Below are positions 20,006-31,171 of a stretch of 64,000 nt of DNA, one piece after another. This DNA is from Diphasiastrum complanatum (Eukaryota > Streptophyta > Lycopodiopsida > Lycopodiales > Lycopodiaceae). A program made the position numbers and the translations under genes. Within the stretch, counting starts at the first letter, position 1, and the number at the start of each line of letters is the position of its first letter. The DNA is taken from positions 31,534,089 to 31,598,088 of the forward strand of contig CM055100.1 in NCBI GenBank assembly GCA_029204225.1. Direction: 5' to 3'. The notes under the pieces are model-generated. The model saw nothing but the letters and a program-made list of their open reading frames with translations. It was not told where the DNA came from and searched no databases.

Positions 20006-20888
20006 CTACATGGGCTTTGCCTTTTCCTTTGAGGTCGATAAACTAATCTTCGATGAAGATGACATCCCGGCTAGTGAATACCTTTGACTTGATGGGATCG
20101 AACAACTTGTAGGCTTGATTTGAAGTAGTGTAGCTGATGAAAACACATTTAATACTCTAGAAGTTGAGCTTCTTCCTGAGATCATGAGGAATCTGCGCAT
20201 AAGCAGTACATCCAAAAACTCGTAAGTTTGATAAAGAAGGTTTGGTACCTGTCCAAATTTCGAATGGTGTTTTGTCTAAGAGACCTTTAATAGGACATCT
20301 ATTCTGAATATAGTTTCCTATTGAAACAGCTTCAGTCCAGAAGGACTTTGGAAGTGTCGCATTTGATAACATGCACTTTGTTGATTCAACTAAGTTTCTG
20401 TTCTTTTTCTCAGCAAGACCATTTGACTGAGGCAAATAGGAGGTAATGTATTGTTGCTCAATGCCGTTGTTAAGGCAGTACTCCTTGAATTCGGTGGAGA
20501 TGTGTTCCCCCCGGTTACCGAACCTTAGTGCTTTGATACGTTTGTCAGTTTGATTTACTGCATGCTCTTAGAATTGTTGAAACTTGATGAAAGATTTTGA
20601 TTTCCGCTTATTGAAGAAAACAGTTGTTCTTCGAGAGAATTCGTCAATAAAAGTAATACAGTACTTTGCATCTAACAATGAAGGAGTTTGCATAGGTCCA
20701 CATATATCTGAATGAACAACATCTAATAGACCTTTTGCTGCATGCCTATGAATCGATCTAAAAGGAATCCTAGTTTGCTTTCCAAGGATGCAGCTATGGC
20801 AGACATGGAGATCGATTTTGCCAGAAGGATAGTCGAGATCAAGTGCAAGGGATTGTATGGACATGTTCGAAACAGATGAATAATTCAA
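20006..20888 (-). pseudogene. C5 integrase
   Basis: Zinc finger end CHSCILGKQTRIPF (about 20810-20765), then DVVHSDICGPMQTPSL (first acidic residue) and FITFIDEFSRR-like text. The second block reads LRFGNRGEH near 20520-20495, so the catalytic aspartate is lost. The glutamate is present in SNGLAEKKNRNLVES (20425-20385), followed by FWTEAVSIGNYIQNRCP and LRVFGCTAYAQIP. A TAA at about 20568 and a shift near 20440 split it. Confidence 0.85.
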
Positions 20889-21235
20889 GTGCCCTAAGCG
20901 ATGATGCCATATTCACCTTCGATAGTGTGAGTGTTATCATCACCAAGATGAACATACTTCTTTGTGTTGTAAGGCTTATAGGAATGGAAAATCTCACGAT
21001 GATTGGTCATATGTTGAGTAGCTCTGGAATCCAGAAACCATGAATTATCCAAATTCGCGTATTTGTCTTTGACCATAAAAGCGGCTTCGTCCATTTCAAC
21101 TTTAGGAGATGTTGTGACTGTATTTGCTTGTTGATCAGGTTGCTTGGCTGCATTCTTTGCTTTGAGAATTCGACAATCCTAGATCTCATGGTTATTGCAT
21201 TTGCAATACTTGCAAAACATCTTCTTCGACTACGA
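20889..21235 (-). pseudogene. C5 nucleocapsid knuckle and protease
   Basis: FCKYCKCNNHEI, then TAG, then DC at about 21225-21175 is a CX2CX4HX4C knuckle interrupted by a stop between its third and fourth ligands. NSWFLDSRATQHMT near 21060-21015 is the protease with D-S-R. The protease then jumps from IEGEYG to WHHRLGHLNYSS, a deletion of roughly ninety residues. Upstream of 21235 no gag text is found. Confidence 0.75.
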
Positions 21236-22171
21236 ATGTGGAAATCACTTCAATCTTGCATGTATATACAAATTTTTATGAAGCATATAGATTAATATAT
21301 TAATTTTTAGTTTTTAACTGTTGCGGATCATCAATGTTGATAATGTGGAGGATCTAATACCACGAACAAATTTGGCAGAGTCAGTGCACGGTAGTTTGTT
21401 AGTTGGAGAAGGACCAAAAAAAATAGATTTCTCTCTATGATTTTGCTGTGACAGATCTTGCAAATGCCATTTTGCAAACAACCAAACAAATTTCATTCAA
21501 CGAGGAAAGACACATAAGACGTGGACCAAGTTTGCAAGGTCTCGTTGATCGGGTGTTTTGTAGAGCGAATGCAACACCCCAACCTAGGTTTGTTAATCAT
21601 GTGGTGCAACGTGCTGTGACAGGGACTCACATGGAAAAGAACCCATAAATGCATGGTGATAGCACAACTTTCAGAAGAAAAAAAAGATCAATAAATGTGG
21701 AGGGTATGCATGATTGTGATAGCCATAGACCTGAGTACACCACACATACTCAAAAGCATAGCGTTCGTGGTATTCATGTACTTTTGCAGCAACAATGTTC
21801 AACACACATGTAATCCCTATTGGAGCATTCAAGCAATACCTGAAATGGCTCTAGGCACTTGGACCATAGCCACTGGCACCCACCTAACAAATGAGGAGGT
21901 TGAGAATCTCAATTTTGCAAGTTTTCATTTGGAAACTAAAATAGAGGTTCCAACAATGTTGCCTCAAAACCAAGAAGACATTCGAAATGGGCACTGCAGG
22001 TCACATGTATCAAGGGAGGCTTTAAAGAGAATAGAGTCAGCCGCCAACATGACAACGAGAGTGGTGTCAATAGAAGTAGTGAGGACAAAAGAGCATGAGG
22101 TTTTTGAAATAGAGAAAACTCACTCAAGGATTGAGAGACGTACATATAGAGTCATAATAAGCACAAACCCC
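21236..22171. other. Unassigned segment with two orphan ORFs
   Basis: Plus-strand ORFs 21448-21648 and 21695-22207 are open, and the second (170 codons) runs across the start of the gypsy LTR at 22172, so at least its end is accidental. I recognise no domain, no zinc knuckle and no RT motif. Around 21590-21720 short phrases (GCAACACCCCAACC, GTGGTGCAACGTGC) hint at retroelement leader sequence but nothing decisive. No gene call is justified. Confidence 0.3.
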
Positions 22172-22879
22172 TGTTGGGGGTATTCCCAACACATTGTAAA
22201 TAAATAAAATCGACCAATAAAATGTGTTGCGAGGGCATGGCACCCTGCACGTATAAGCCCATGGCTCAATGAGCACGCAAGTTAAGTTGTAAATAAGATA
22301 ATAGACTTGGGCCCCTTTGTAATTAAAATAAAACTTAAGGCCCAAAGTCAATTTTAAACTTAGAGTTTACTTTTTTAGAGTTGGGTCCGATTTTGGAGTC
22401 ACATGAACCTTGTGATTTCCAATGTACTTTTTGTGGACCCTTGGATCAAGTTGGGTCCAAGATGAATGGATAGGATCAATGTAGATATTAGCCGATAGGA
22501 TTTTGGGGCAAGGGCCTTCCCCATTTATAAAAAGGCACCACTTGTACTCTATTTCCATGCTTAACGAGAAGGATGAATCTCTACCACTTTTTGGAGAAAA
22601 GCATCCTCATTTGCTATTCACTACTTGCTAATGTTTTTGATTGTGTTTTCCATTGTGTCTCAATCTCTTCTAATCTTTTTTTTTCTTTCACCTACAATCA
22701 TGATGAAGGTAGTTTAGGGGAGTAGAGTTAGTGGAAGTAGTGGTAGTGGTGGTAGAGTTAGACAAAAGGTAGTGAACTAACTAAAAATAGCATCTATGCA
22801 TAGTTAGGTGTCTATCCAGTGAACTAACCCTTGTTGACAGGCGGGCGGGCTACTACTACAGCAGATATTCGACCCTACA
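22172..22879 (+). repeat. G1 5' LTR
   Basis: It starts TGTTGGGGGTATTCCC at 22172 and ends CCTACA at 22879, one base before the PBS; about 708 bp. A TATA box TTTATAAAAAGG is near 22534. The first 21 bases form a small hairpin (TGTTGGG/CCCAACA). There is no partner LTR. Confidence 0.7.
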
Positions 22880-22880
22880 G

Positions 22881-22896
22881 TGGCGTCATTGCCGGG
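22881..22896 (+). promoter_or_regulatory. G1 primer-binding site
   Basis: TGGCGTCATTGCCGGG differs at two positions from the TGGCGCCGTTGCCGGG sequence common in plant non-chromovirus gypsy elements (usually assigned to tRNA-Asp). CpG to TpG/CpA decay explains both differences. Confidence 0.75.
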
Positions 22897-24013
22897 AATA
22901 GGTTTTCACTAACTAGTATAGCTGCATTTTAGCTACTTCTTGCTTTTTAGAGTAGTTTTAGGTAGATTTTTGGGTGTTTAGAGTTAGTTTTCTGTATTTT
23001 TTGTTTTTCAACTGTTCACAACTAGCGGAGGAGGTGTGAGAGGGTAGAGGAGGCTCTGAACAGCCTCTAAGGGCTTGAAACCCAAACCAACCAGCCAAAA
23101 AATCCAAAAAACACACCGATATGCATTTTGGAAGGAAAAAGAGCCTAAAATCTCATCAAATTTTAATATCTCCAAAACTAGTGAGAGTTAACCCTTGCCT
23201 GATTAGCAGCAGCTCCAGAATACTATCCCAGACCTGCATAGAAGCCTGCGAGAGTTAGTTCCAAGCAGATTGCAAAAATCAGAGAAAAACCATAAAAAAT
23301 TTAAAAAATACTTGAAAAAATCCAAAAAAATGCAAACCTTCACCAGAACTTTCACAAAGCCATCTGAAGTTCCATCTCAGTGAGACCAGGACACAAAGAA
23401 GCTTGCGAGAGTTAGTTTGATGTCTAAGTGCCTATACGAGAGTTCCCAGTGAAAAAAAGGTGGGAAAGTACCAAAGAACCCTCGCAGACACTAAAATTTT
23501 CAGTTCTAGTGGTCAAGAACTCTCGCAGAGGATTCTGAAGTTCCATCTCAGTGAGACCAGGACACAGAAGAGCCTACGAGAGTTAGTTTGATTCTAGTGA
23601 GCAGAAAATTGGGTTTAAGTGCCTAAGAAATTACTAAAAAGTGAAGATCCAGCAAATCCTTTCAGTAAGAACTCTCGCAGACCATTTCAATCGATTCAAA
23701 AGGTCAATTTCCATCAGTGATGAAGCCTGCAAAAGCTAGTATAGAGATTTGGTGCAGATCAAGCCAAAAAAGTGGTTTTGAATTCTCGCATACAATGAGA
23801 TTTTTACTTAGTGTGAGAGCTAACTCTCATAGAGAATTTCAAAGTCAGATCTGACCCAAATTCAGCCATTGTGACCCTTGCGAGAGTTACTTTCCCAAGA
23901 CCTGAGAAATATCAAGGTTTTTTACTTGCAAAATAGCTAGAAAACCCTCACACAACCAACCCTTGCACAAGAAAACCCTTGCAGACTAGATCAATGGAAA
24001 GATTTGCACCAGA
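22897..24013 (+). other. G1 untranslated leader with repeated GCGAGAGTTAG motif
   Basis: This leader of about 1.1 kb has no coding text. The word (T/C)GCGAGAGTTAG and its reverse complement CTCTCGCAGA occur many times (forward near 23247, 23402, 23575, 23878; reverse near 23483, 23520, 23673, 23785), so the RNA could fold into alternative hairpins. A block CCATCTCAGTGAGACCAGGACACA occurs at about 23369 and 23544, a 175-bp period. Confidence 0.6.
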
Positions 24014-25190
24014 TTGAGCTACTGTCAAAATCTCAGGTCAATCAGTGCAAGGAGTAAGAAGTTATCAAGGAAAAACCATCGTAAAAGGCCTAAATTTCAC
24101 TTTCGGCCAGTTAGATTGGTCAGATCCTTAAGATCCAGAGTGCATTCCATTGTAAAAACAAGATCCAACTACCTTGGACCCCACCATCGGATGAATCTGA
24201 GATCTGGACGATCAGTAGCAAGAAGGACAACAAATCAAGCACCACACCTTCCCAGATTAGCAACTGCGCAATAAGAGGCAGAACTGGAACCAGCGCCAAT
24301 GGATCCAATGGGTCAACCTGTACCTGTCGCTCCCTTGCAAGCAGTCTAGAGAGCACCTCGGATGGAGATACCAAAATACGACGGATCATCAAATCCCATC
24401 TGCTTCCTCTAGATCTACGAGCAAGCTTGTGAAATCTACGGCGAACGGACACCTGCAGAAAAGTTGATGTTGTTTTCCATGTCCTTATTGGCAGTCGCTC
24501 AGGATTGGTTTGTCAACCTGTCAGAGGAAGAAAAATCTACTTGGGAAGCGGTTAAAGCGGCTCTCATCACGCGCTTTAAACCAAGGAAGTTCCTGGAAGA
24601 CCTGTTTCTCCTACTCAGCAAGGTCAAGATGGGAAAAAGAGAAAGGGTCAGGGACTATATTGAACGAGTCAAACATCTACGATCCGAGTGTAGTGCAACT
24701 CTAACTCCCAATCATGTGGTGATCATGTGGTTCCTAACAGGACTACCATGGAGCAACAAAAGAGAAGTCCTCATCAAACTTCTTATCCATATCATCAAGG
24801 GGCACCAAACGCGGCACCGAGGTACGGCGCACTGAATTAGCAAGAGCGTATGGCCTTACCTGCACCTCCGGGGCCAGCCAATCAACAAGTGGCCCATGTA
24901 AGCCTGACAGCAGCGGAACCAGAGATGCAAGTACCACCTCAACCTGAGCAGCAGCAATGGTATGGACTGGATGAGCCATTTATAGATCCTGCCATAAATG
25001 ATTATTTTGTGGCCTATGCAGCTCAAACTCAACGTCAAGTCGGAAGAAATTACGGCTGCTACAGATGTGGCGAGGGACACAAAATTGCGGAATGTCCTTA
25101 CAAAGGACAATATACTTCTGTCGAGAATGCGGTTATGGACATTACTTCAAGAATTGTCCATTAACACTTGGAACCAGTGTACCACTAAAT
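24014..25190 (+). pseudogene. gag: G1 gag with paired CX2CX3HX4C knuckles
   Basis: The capsid (Retrotrans_gag type) is visible from MEIPKYDGSSNP (24362) through ERTPAEKLMLF, QDWFVNLSEEEKSTWEAVKA (24502-24561) and RERVRDYIERVKHLR, with a TAG at about 24410. A proline/glutamine-rich linker (24850-24960) leads to two knuckles: CYRCGEGHKIAEC (25054-25092) and, after a one-base frameshift, CRECGYGHYFKNC (about 25119-25157). Both have only three residues between the second cysteine and histidine, whereas the usual retroviral spacing is four. Confidence 0.75.
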
Positions 25191-25459
25191 TTCATTGTAA
25201 TACAACAGCCAGCAATTCCAGCGGGGATGCCACCGGAAGGGCAACATTTCCATGCTCCTGTGTTAGCCGTTACGCGAGCACATAAGAGGAAGGAAGTGGC
25301 TCCCTCACCAGCACCATCGATCACTGATGACCAACCCTCGACTTCAGTGGAACCTCCAGTTGATGGCGAACGGAAATCGCAAACGGCCACCATTGCGCAC
25401 TGATTAGAACGATCGGTTGCATTGTCATGAACCACCTTTTCACATGGTAGAGCCCAAGG

Positions 25460-26870
25460 AACCACACACTGAAAGGCTCACAATCTTATTGGCGAGCCGT
25501 GTTAGTTTACCTCGGGAAATTATTGCGGATTGCGCCACAAGCTAAAAGCCTTTTGGTTGAATGGGCCAAAAAGGACGAGGAGCCAATAGCACCTGAGCCC
25601 ATATATTGTACGGGTTATGAAAAAACAAATAACGTCTTCCATATCGGAGCAGCGTGGGAAAGTGAGGAACACAACATCACCATGCCAATCAAACACAAGA
25701 GATACGAGGATGAGGCAGCAGTAGTAGATGGAGGATCAGGTGTCAATTTGATCTCCACTACTTTATACGAAAAGTGGGGTCTACAAGGGTTGAAGCCAGC
25801 AAGATTCGCCATCAAGCTAGTGGATCAATCCTGTGTAAAACCAAAGGGTGTGGTTGCCGATATCCCTGTAAAAATAACAGGCATGCAGTTTGGATCACTT
25901 TTGTAGTCATAGATATACCTGAATCTCCAACTGCATATCATGTTTTACTGGGAAGACCATGGTTGAGGACTGCGCAAGTAGTACACAACTGGGGTACGGG
26001 AAAACTCACCTTTGAGAATAGAGAGCAGGCTGTAAAGGTTGATCCAACCATGTGGGCGGTGAAACCTATCGCACCCAAGGCTGATGACGGATCATCCACG
26101 ACAGATCACACGATTGATCGCCCAAGGCCAGCCAAGGGTGGTCACTATGATTTAGAGATGCATGTCGTGAGATGGACGGATGCATTAGCAACTATTGACT
26201 GCCAAGCATGTCAATATGAATCAGATCTTGAACCTAACACATCTTCACCTAAGTGTTACACGATGGACACACCAATCACATTTGGGGTAAATATGATAAA
26301 TGTAGCATGGCTGTCGGCGGAACCTATTGAGAACCTAGTGGACGATGATTTAGTTCCTTGGCAACATGCTCTAACTTATAATAAGGAGATTGAGCTAACT
26401 GATGAGCAGGTCCTACAGCACATGGACCCAGATCGTTACAGAATCAAAAAAGTACCAGCTCAACTGCCGCAAAAGTCTGCTATGGCGAAAGTCTCAAGGA
26501 TCGATCCACCAAGGGCACCTATGAACAAGAAGAATCAATTGAAGCAACACTACAACTAGGTGATCCGATGGAGTGACCTACCCAAAGAGGCTATAGCTAT
26601 AGTGGATGTTGATATTCGCAACCACGAGGCAAATGTCACACCAGTTCCGATGAAAGACAACAAGGACGAATCCACCAATATGACAAAAAAGGACAAAAAG
26701 GAGGTGTTGGATTCCTTGAAGTAAATCAAGATGGACTCAGATACAACGTCATCTTCTACTCAGATGACGGAGAACCAAAAGATGACCAGTCGGGTTAAGA
26801 TCAATATGCTAGTCCAACACACCACACCCTTGGTGGATGGAGCAATCCCCAAGGTGAGTCGTTACTACCG
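25460..26870 (+). pseudogene. G1 protease and spacer
   Basis: AAVVDGGSGVNLISTTLYEK (about 25712-25771) is a gypsy aspartic protease site (D-G-G-S-G), followed by GLQGLKPARFAIKLVDQS. After a shift near 25905 it resumes as FVVIDIPESPTAYHVLLGRP and WLRTAQVVHNWGTGKLTF (25900-26010), the second protease block and the LLGRPWL motif of Tat/Athila-like pol. A long spacer to about 26700 has no known domain. The catalytic aspartate remains. Confidence 0.8.
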
Positions 26871-28127
26871 CTGCAACCCGAACTACACAAAATTGATCAA
26901 ACAGGAGTTGTAGAAGTTGTTAGATGCAGATTTCATTTATGAAATCGAGCACACGGAATGGGTATCGCCGATAGTTATAGTACCCAAGAAGAATGGCAAA
27001 ATGCAAATCTATGTGAATCTGAAAGCGCTAAATGTAGTCACCAAAAAGAATCATTTTCCTTTGCCCTTTACGGAAAGTGTCCTTGACTAACTAGCTGGGG
27101 CCAAAGCCTACAATGTTTTAGATGGCTTCACCGGTTACAACCAGGGGAAGATAGCACCCCAAGACCAACATAAGACATCGTTCGCCACAGAATGAGAAAC
27201 CTATGCCTATAAGGTGATGCCATTCGGACTTTGTAATGCCCCAAGCACTTTCCAGCGTGTTACGTAGGCAGCATTCAAAGAGTATTTGCTGAAATTTTTG
27301 GAAATTTTTTTGGACGATCTGTGCGTGCATGGAACAGACTCAGAACACTTATCCAATTTGGAGAAGGTGCTACAAAAATGTCGCAATTTTCAGTTCTCCT
27401 TGAATCTAGAAAAATGCCAATTTTGGATTACACATGGCTTGATTCTCGGCCATATAGTATCTAGACACGGAATCACCACAGACCTATCAATGATCAGGAT
27501 CATTGTTGATCTACCACCACCAGGAACGATCCGCGAAGTCTATATTTTTATGGGTCATGCTAACTATTATAGTATCTTCATTCTAGATTTTGCGGAGTTA
27601 GACCGACCAATTTACAAACTCACAACGAATTCACATTGGAATGAGGAAGCTCTAAATGCTTTCCAAAAGCTTAAAGATGCATTGGTTTCAGCACCAATCC
27701 TACATCCACCCAATTGGTCCATTGAGTTTCATGTGCATACGGACGCATCAAAATATGCGGTTGGAACATTTTTAACCCAGCCAGGAGAACACAAAAAGGA
27801 TTTTCCAATCTGATTTGCAAGCCGACAGCTCAGTGATACAGAGATGAATTATTCAACCACCAAACGGGAAGCACTGGCGATGATCTATGCTGTTAAGAAA
27901 TTTCGGCACTACCTAATGGCCACACATTTTGCTTTTTATACGGACCATCAACCCTTGCTCTATCTCGTTAACAAAACTTGCAACACAGGGAGAATCACCA
28001 GATGGCTACTTCTATTGTTGGATTTTGATTTTCGGATAGTAGTCCGCAAGGGAAAACAACACTACATGGCAGATAATGTGTCGCGAATCAAGGGTAGGAG
28101 GTTGCAATCCAACCCGACGATGCGCTA
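26871..28127 (+). pseudogene. G1 reverse transcriptase and RNase H
   Basis: RT: EWVSPIVIVPKKNGKMQIYV (about 26959-27015), LDGFTGYNQ, YAYKVMPFGLCNAPSTFQRV (27203-27262) and the catalytic box IFLDD at about 27305-27319 (F-L-D-D). RNase H: HVHTDASKYAVGTFLTQPG (27730-27787), TTKREALAMIYAVKKFRHYL, FYTDHQPLLYLVNK and ADNVSRI. Stops at 26911-26913, 27088-27090, 27193-27195, 27266-27268 and about 27811 break it. No second RNase H is seen before integrase. Confidence 0.88.
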
Positions 28128-29410
28128 GCTGATGCTGCCTTATTTTGCGTGGACACAATACCAGAATGGGCTTCCAACATAGTTGAATATCTAATTCGGG
28201 GCCAACCAAACAAATCACTACCAAAGGCAGATCAGCGAAAATTGATCTTGAAAGCTAGACCTTATCAGCTGATTGCCAGCCAATTGTATCGAAGAGGACC
28301 AAATGGGACTCTTTGGCGGTGTATTCTTCCTCATGAGACCACCCAGATCATTTTGCTTTCAAATGAAGGCATGAGTGGAGGCCATTTTGCATCCGACATT
28401 ACAGTTCACAAGATCCTGCAATCAGGATGTTGGTGGCCAACAATTCATAATGATACGGAAGAATACCTGAGGAATTGCCATGTGTGCCAAAGGCAAGGAG
28501 ACCAACGAGATTGAATTATGACCTAATACACCCGGTCTTAGCCCAAACACCACTCGAAAGTGGGGATTGGATTACATCGGTCCAATTCACCCTGCAGCAA
28601 GAAGTACCCAGGCTCAATACATAATCGTAGCCACAAACTATCCCACCAAGTGGGTCAAAGCCAAAGTAGTAAGAGTAGCTGATGCTAGGAAAACTGCCAA
28701 GTTCCTCTATGAGAATATCATTGTGTGCTTTGGTGTCTGTGGAGATAGTCAGCGATCGCGGAAGTCATTTCATCAATGAGACCATCAAGGTCCTGTTGGA
28801 GAAATTCTTCGTGATCCATAGAACCAGTATGCCTTATTATTCTCGCGGTAATGGGCAAGTAGAATCATCCAATAAGATCCTGTGTAGCGTGCTCACGAAA
28901 ACAGTTGAAGCTAGCAGATCAGATTGGGAACACAAGTTGCATGCTGCTTTGTGGGCATTCAAGACAACATATAAAGGAAGCGCTGATCAAACACCCTTCC
29001 AATTGGTATATGGTCAAGATGCTGTAATGCCAGTAGAGTGTTTAGTCCCTTCATTAAGGTTTGCCACAACGCAATGCCTTAATGAATCCAAATCTCTACA
29101 ACTATGCCACAAAGCTCTACATAAACTCTGTAAAACACGCTTACTAGTTCTGCATGCACTGGCAGCTAAAAAGGAAAGATGCAAAGCATGGCATGATCAC
29201 ATGTTACAAAAGAAGGATCTTCATTCCGGAGATTTGGTCCAGATGTATAAAACCAAGGTGATCAAGGGAAAATTAAAATTCACAGGCGAAGGTCCTTATT
29301 GGATCAAAAAAATTCTTAATCATGGAGCCGTGAATCTAGAGAAGCTAGATGGGACACCGTTCGACACACCTATCAACGGTAGCCGGTTGCACAAGTACTG
29401 GCCACCGTAG
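28128..29410 (+). pseudogene. G1 integrase
   Basis: The N-terminal zinc-binding part is GGHFASDITVHKILQSGCWW (28378-28437) with CHVCQRQGD. The core has DYIGPIHPAARSTQ (first Asp, 28570), VSDRGSHFINET after a frameshift near 28740 (second Asp) and GNGQVESSNKI (Glu, about 28849-28880). The C-terminal end, LHAALWAFKTTYKGSADQTP through GPYWIKKILNHGAVNLEKLD to a TAG at 29408-29410, has no chromodomain. All three catalytic residues are present. Confidence 0.88.
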
Positions 29411-30209
29411 TGAGATAGATCCAGATTGGCAGCGGCATGTTACGAAAAGCTATTCTGCTAGGCCATCACAACTAGATCTAGGAGGATCAAGCCAAATCAA
29501 GCTAGATCCATCAAGATTCAGCCCGATCTGGAAAGATTGGAGAAATCCATCCACATTCAAGAGGGATCTAGATCCAGATGGGGTCAAGAGGGAAGCAGAT
29601 CATCAGATTATGCCAATAAGTCCCCCATTTTATTTTTAAAATTCTCTCCCCTTCTCTTTTTACATTATCTTTTTTTTTTAGTGAGGCCTTTTCGGAGTTG
29701 GGGGGAAGTGACCCTATCTTTGATAGCTCCTCCCACGACTATTGAAGGCCCTTTTCTATAAAAAAATATTATAATAATTTTAGCCCAAGCCTCTTTGGTG
29801 AGTGACTTTGTCTTTGATAGACTCCTCCCAAGACCCCCAAGGCTAAAACGAGTTATAGTTGGTATTGAAAAATCCTTCTATAAACTTTCGGGGAGGTGCC
29901 GAAAAGTAGTTTTTGAAGCAAAACTAACCCTTTGCCAAAAAACCTGCATAAGTGCTTTTTCAATTATCATCCCTCATCATAAGACTTTCACTGGAAGTGC
30001 ATAATTTAAATTATCTATAAAATCTACCCTTGCCCAAACCGTGAATGTTCTAGACGAAGGAATATTCTGCTTTGTTCATCATGCCTTTTCCTCTTCCATC
30101 TCCTCATCATCAATTCCCTCATATACATTTCAAAAACTGCATCTCCCAATCTCTCTCTCGTACATCACCACACCACTCCATATCACCTTCATCTTGCACA
30201 CAACAAGCC
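29411..30209 (+). other. G1 spacer between integrase and the downstream ORF
   Basis: No domain. The first 200 bp repeat GATCTA/GATCC words. T-runs follow from 29640, then two TATA-like stretches (29757-29785; near 30015) and a C/T-rich leader with CATCACCACACC wording before the ATG at 30210 (context GCCATGGC). The arrangement could be a promoter and 5' UTR for the downstream ORF, as in gypsy elements with a separately expressed third ORF; this is inference. Confidence 0.4.
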
Positions 30210-31145
30210 ATGGCAATTTATGAGCAGCTTGCCCAAATCTTGATGCTTTTCGAAGAAACTCTCAAGGGCTACACTGCACGATTTGCCAAGATGGCGGCGC
30301 ATTGGAATTCATCTTCCTAGTCACCACAAAATGGCATTTTTCTATGTCGGATTAGTGCACAAACATCATATACCAGTCCAAAAAAACTCTGTAAGACAGC
30401 CACTATTGCAGAAGCATAGATCTTGTACACACCATCACAGCCCATATCCAACATTCAAACAATCAGAGATGATCGAACATCTAATCCACAAGATGCCACA
30501 GACAACGCTAGCCAAATTACTAGCAGTGCGGACAATCAGATGCAAGTTGTCAGTGACACAAATGAGATGTCCAGTCAATCTGATTACCTCCCAAAACCAC
30601 GACATGCCAATCGGAAGATCCGACCATTGGACCAGTGCCATTATTGTTTTGGAAAACATCCAACACCTCAATGTCTAGTTCAAAATCGGAGATTACGAAA
30701 TCAAGCCAATAAGGGAATTCTGGAGATTGGAAATCAATCAACAAAATCCTCATCTATGCCATCTAGCTTGCCATCAGATCGCTCCTCCAAAGAAAGTGGA
30801 TCGATCTCAGGACTTTCATAATCTTCTCTAGTGGCTAGGCAAGGTTTGATGGAAGTATTGGTTATATCAGTGCGCGGATCATCCCAAGCAGGGGAAGTTC
30901 AAACTGGCTCACCATTATATTCCGTGGAAGGAATCAAAGGAGACCTGATACCGGTGTATGCACATCAATTGAAAGGTGACAGAATCTTACACACGGTACG
31001 GTGTTTTGGATGTGGAGGTAAACATCGTAGATCAGAATGTCCAAACCGAAATGATATGTCCTCCTTTTATCCTTGGTGTGAACAATGCAATGTCCATCAC
31101 CCATGTCGTGATTGTCCACTAAAGATCCAAGAAAAGTCGTTATGA
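30210..31145 (+). pseudogene. Downstream ORF of G1 with three CX2CX3HX4C zinc knuckles
   Basis: One frame of 312 codons from ATG 30210 to TGA 31143-31145 contains only three stops (30318-30320, about 30417, 30819-30821). Residues 1-36 (MAIYEQLAQILMLFEETLKG and on) look helical. A polar Ser/Gln/Asn-rich stretch follows, then CHYCFGKHPTPQC (about 30637-30675), and at the end CFGCGGKHRRSEC plus CEQCNVHHPCRDC (about 31000-31125) followed by PL. The last two match the spacing, order and trailing CPL of the G1 gag pair. Function unknown; nucleic-acid binding is the natural guess. It could be a duplicated gag fragment or a true extra gene. Confidence 0.55.
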
Positions 31146-31171
31146 CTCCTACTTGCTTGAATCGGCAACCT

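Larger units (their letters stand above)
13780..21235 (-). mobile_element. Ty1/copia retrotransposon C5, split by a 4.4-kb nested insertion
   Basis: Two minus-strand copia segments belong together. Reading minus: gag end, protease, integrase, RT and RNase H up to GPIS at 21235-18571; then, after the inserted block 18570-14180, RNase H resumes at WNSRKQTSIVLSSTESEYI (14179 downwards) and runs to a PPT and an LTR start at 13780. The two halves join without overlap or gap at the conserved PISWNS motif. TGAAA (18571-18575) and AGAAA (14175-14179) flank the insertion. Confidence 0.8.
22172..31145 (+). mobile_element. Ty3/gypsy retrotransposon G1 (non-chromovirus) with extra 3' ORF
   Basis: A 5' LTR, a PBS of the TGGCGCCGTTGCCGGG type, long leader, gag, protease, RT, RNase H and integrase in that order mark Ty3/gypsy. 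Integrase ends in GAVNLEKLDGTPFD and NGSRLHKYWPP without a chromodomain, as in Athila/Tat-type elements. An additional ORF with zinc knuckles follows at 30210-31145. The 3' LTR is missing because C6 begins at about 31172. Stops and frameshifts are present in every gene. Confidence 0.85.

Noticed and set aside
22172-22207. End of the 170-codon ORF as part of a real protein
   Set aside because: These codons are the first bases of the gypsy LTR, so any gene there would have been truncated.
29411-30209. 3' LTR of the gypsy element G1
   Set aside because: No similarity to the 5' LTR at 22172-22879 was found by eye, and no PPT with a TGTTGGGG start is present.
30041-30320. ORFs 30041-30223 (serine/histidine-rich) and the first part of 30072-30320 as separate genes
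   Set aside because: They read through the C/T-rich leader before ATG 30210; only the part after 30210 belongs to the zinc-knuckle frame.
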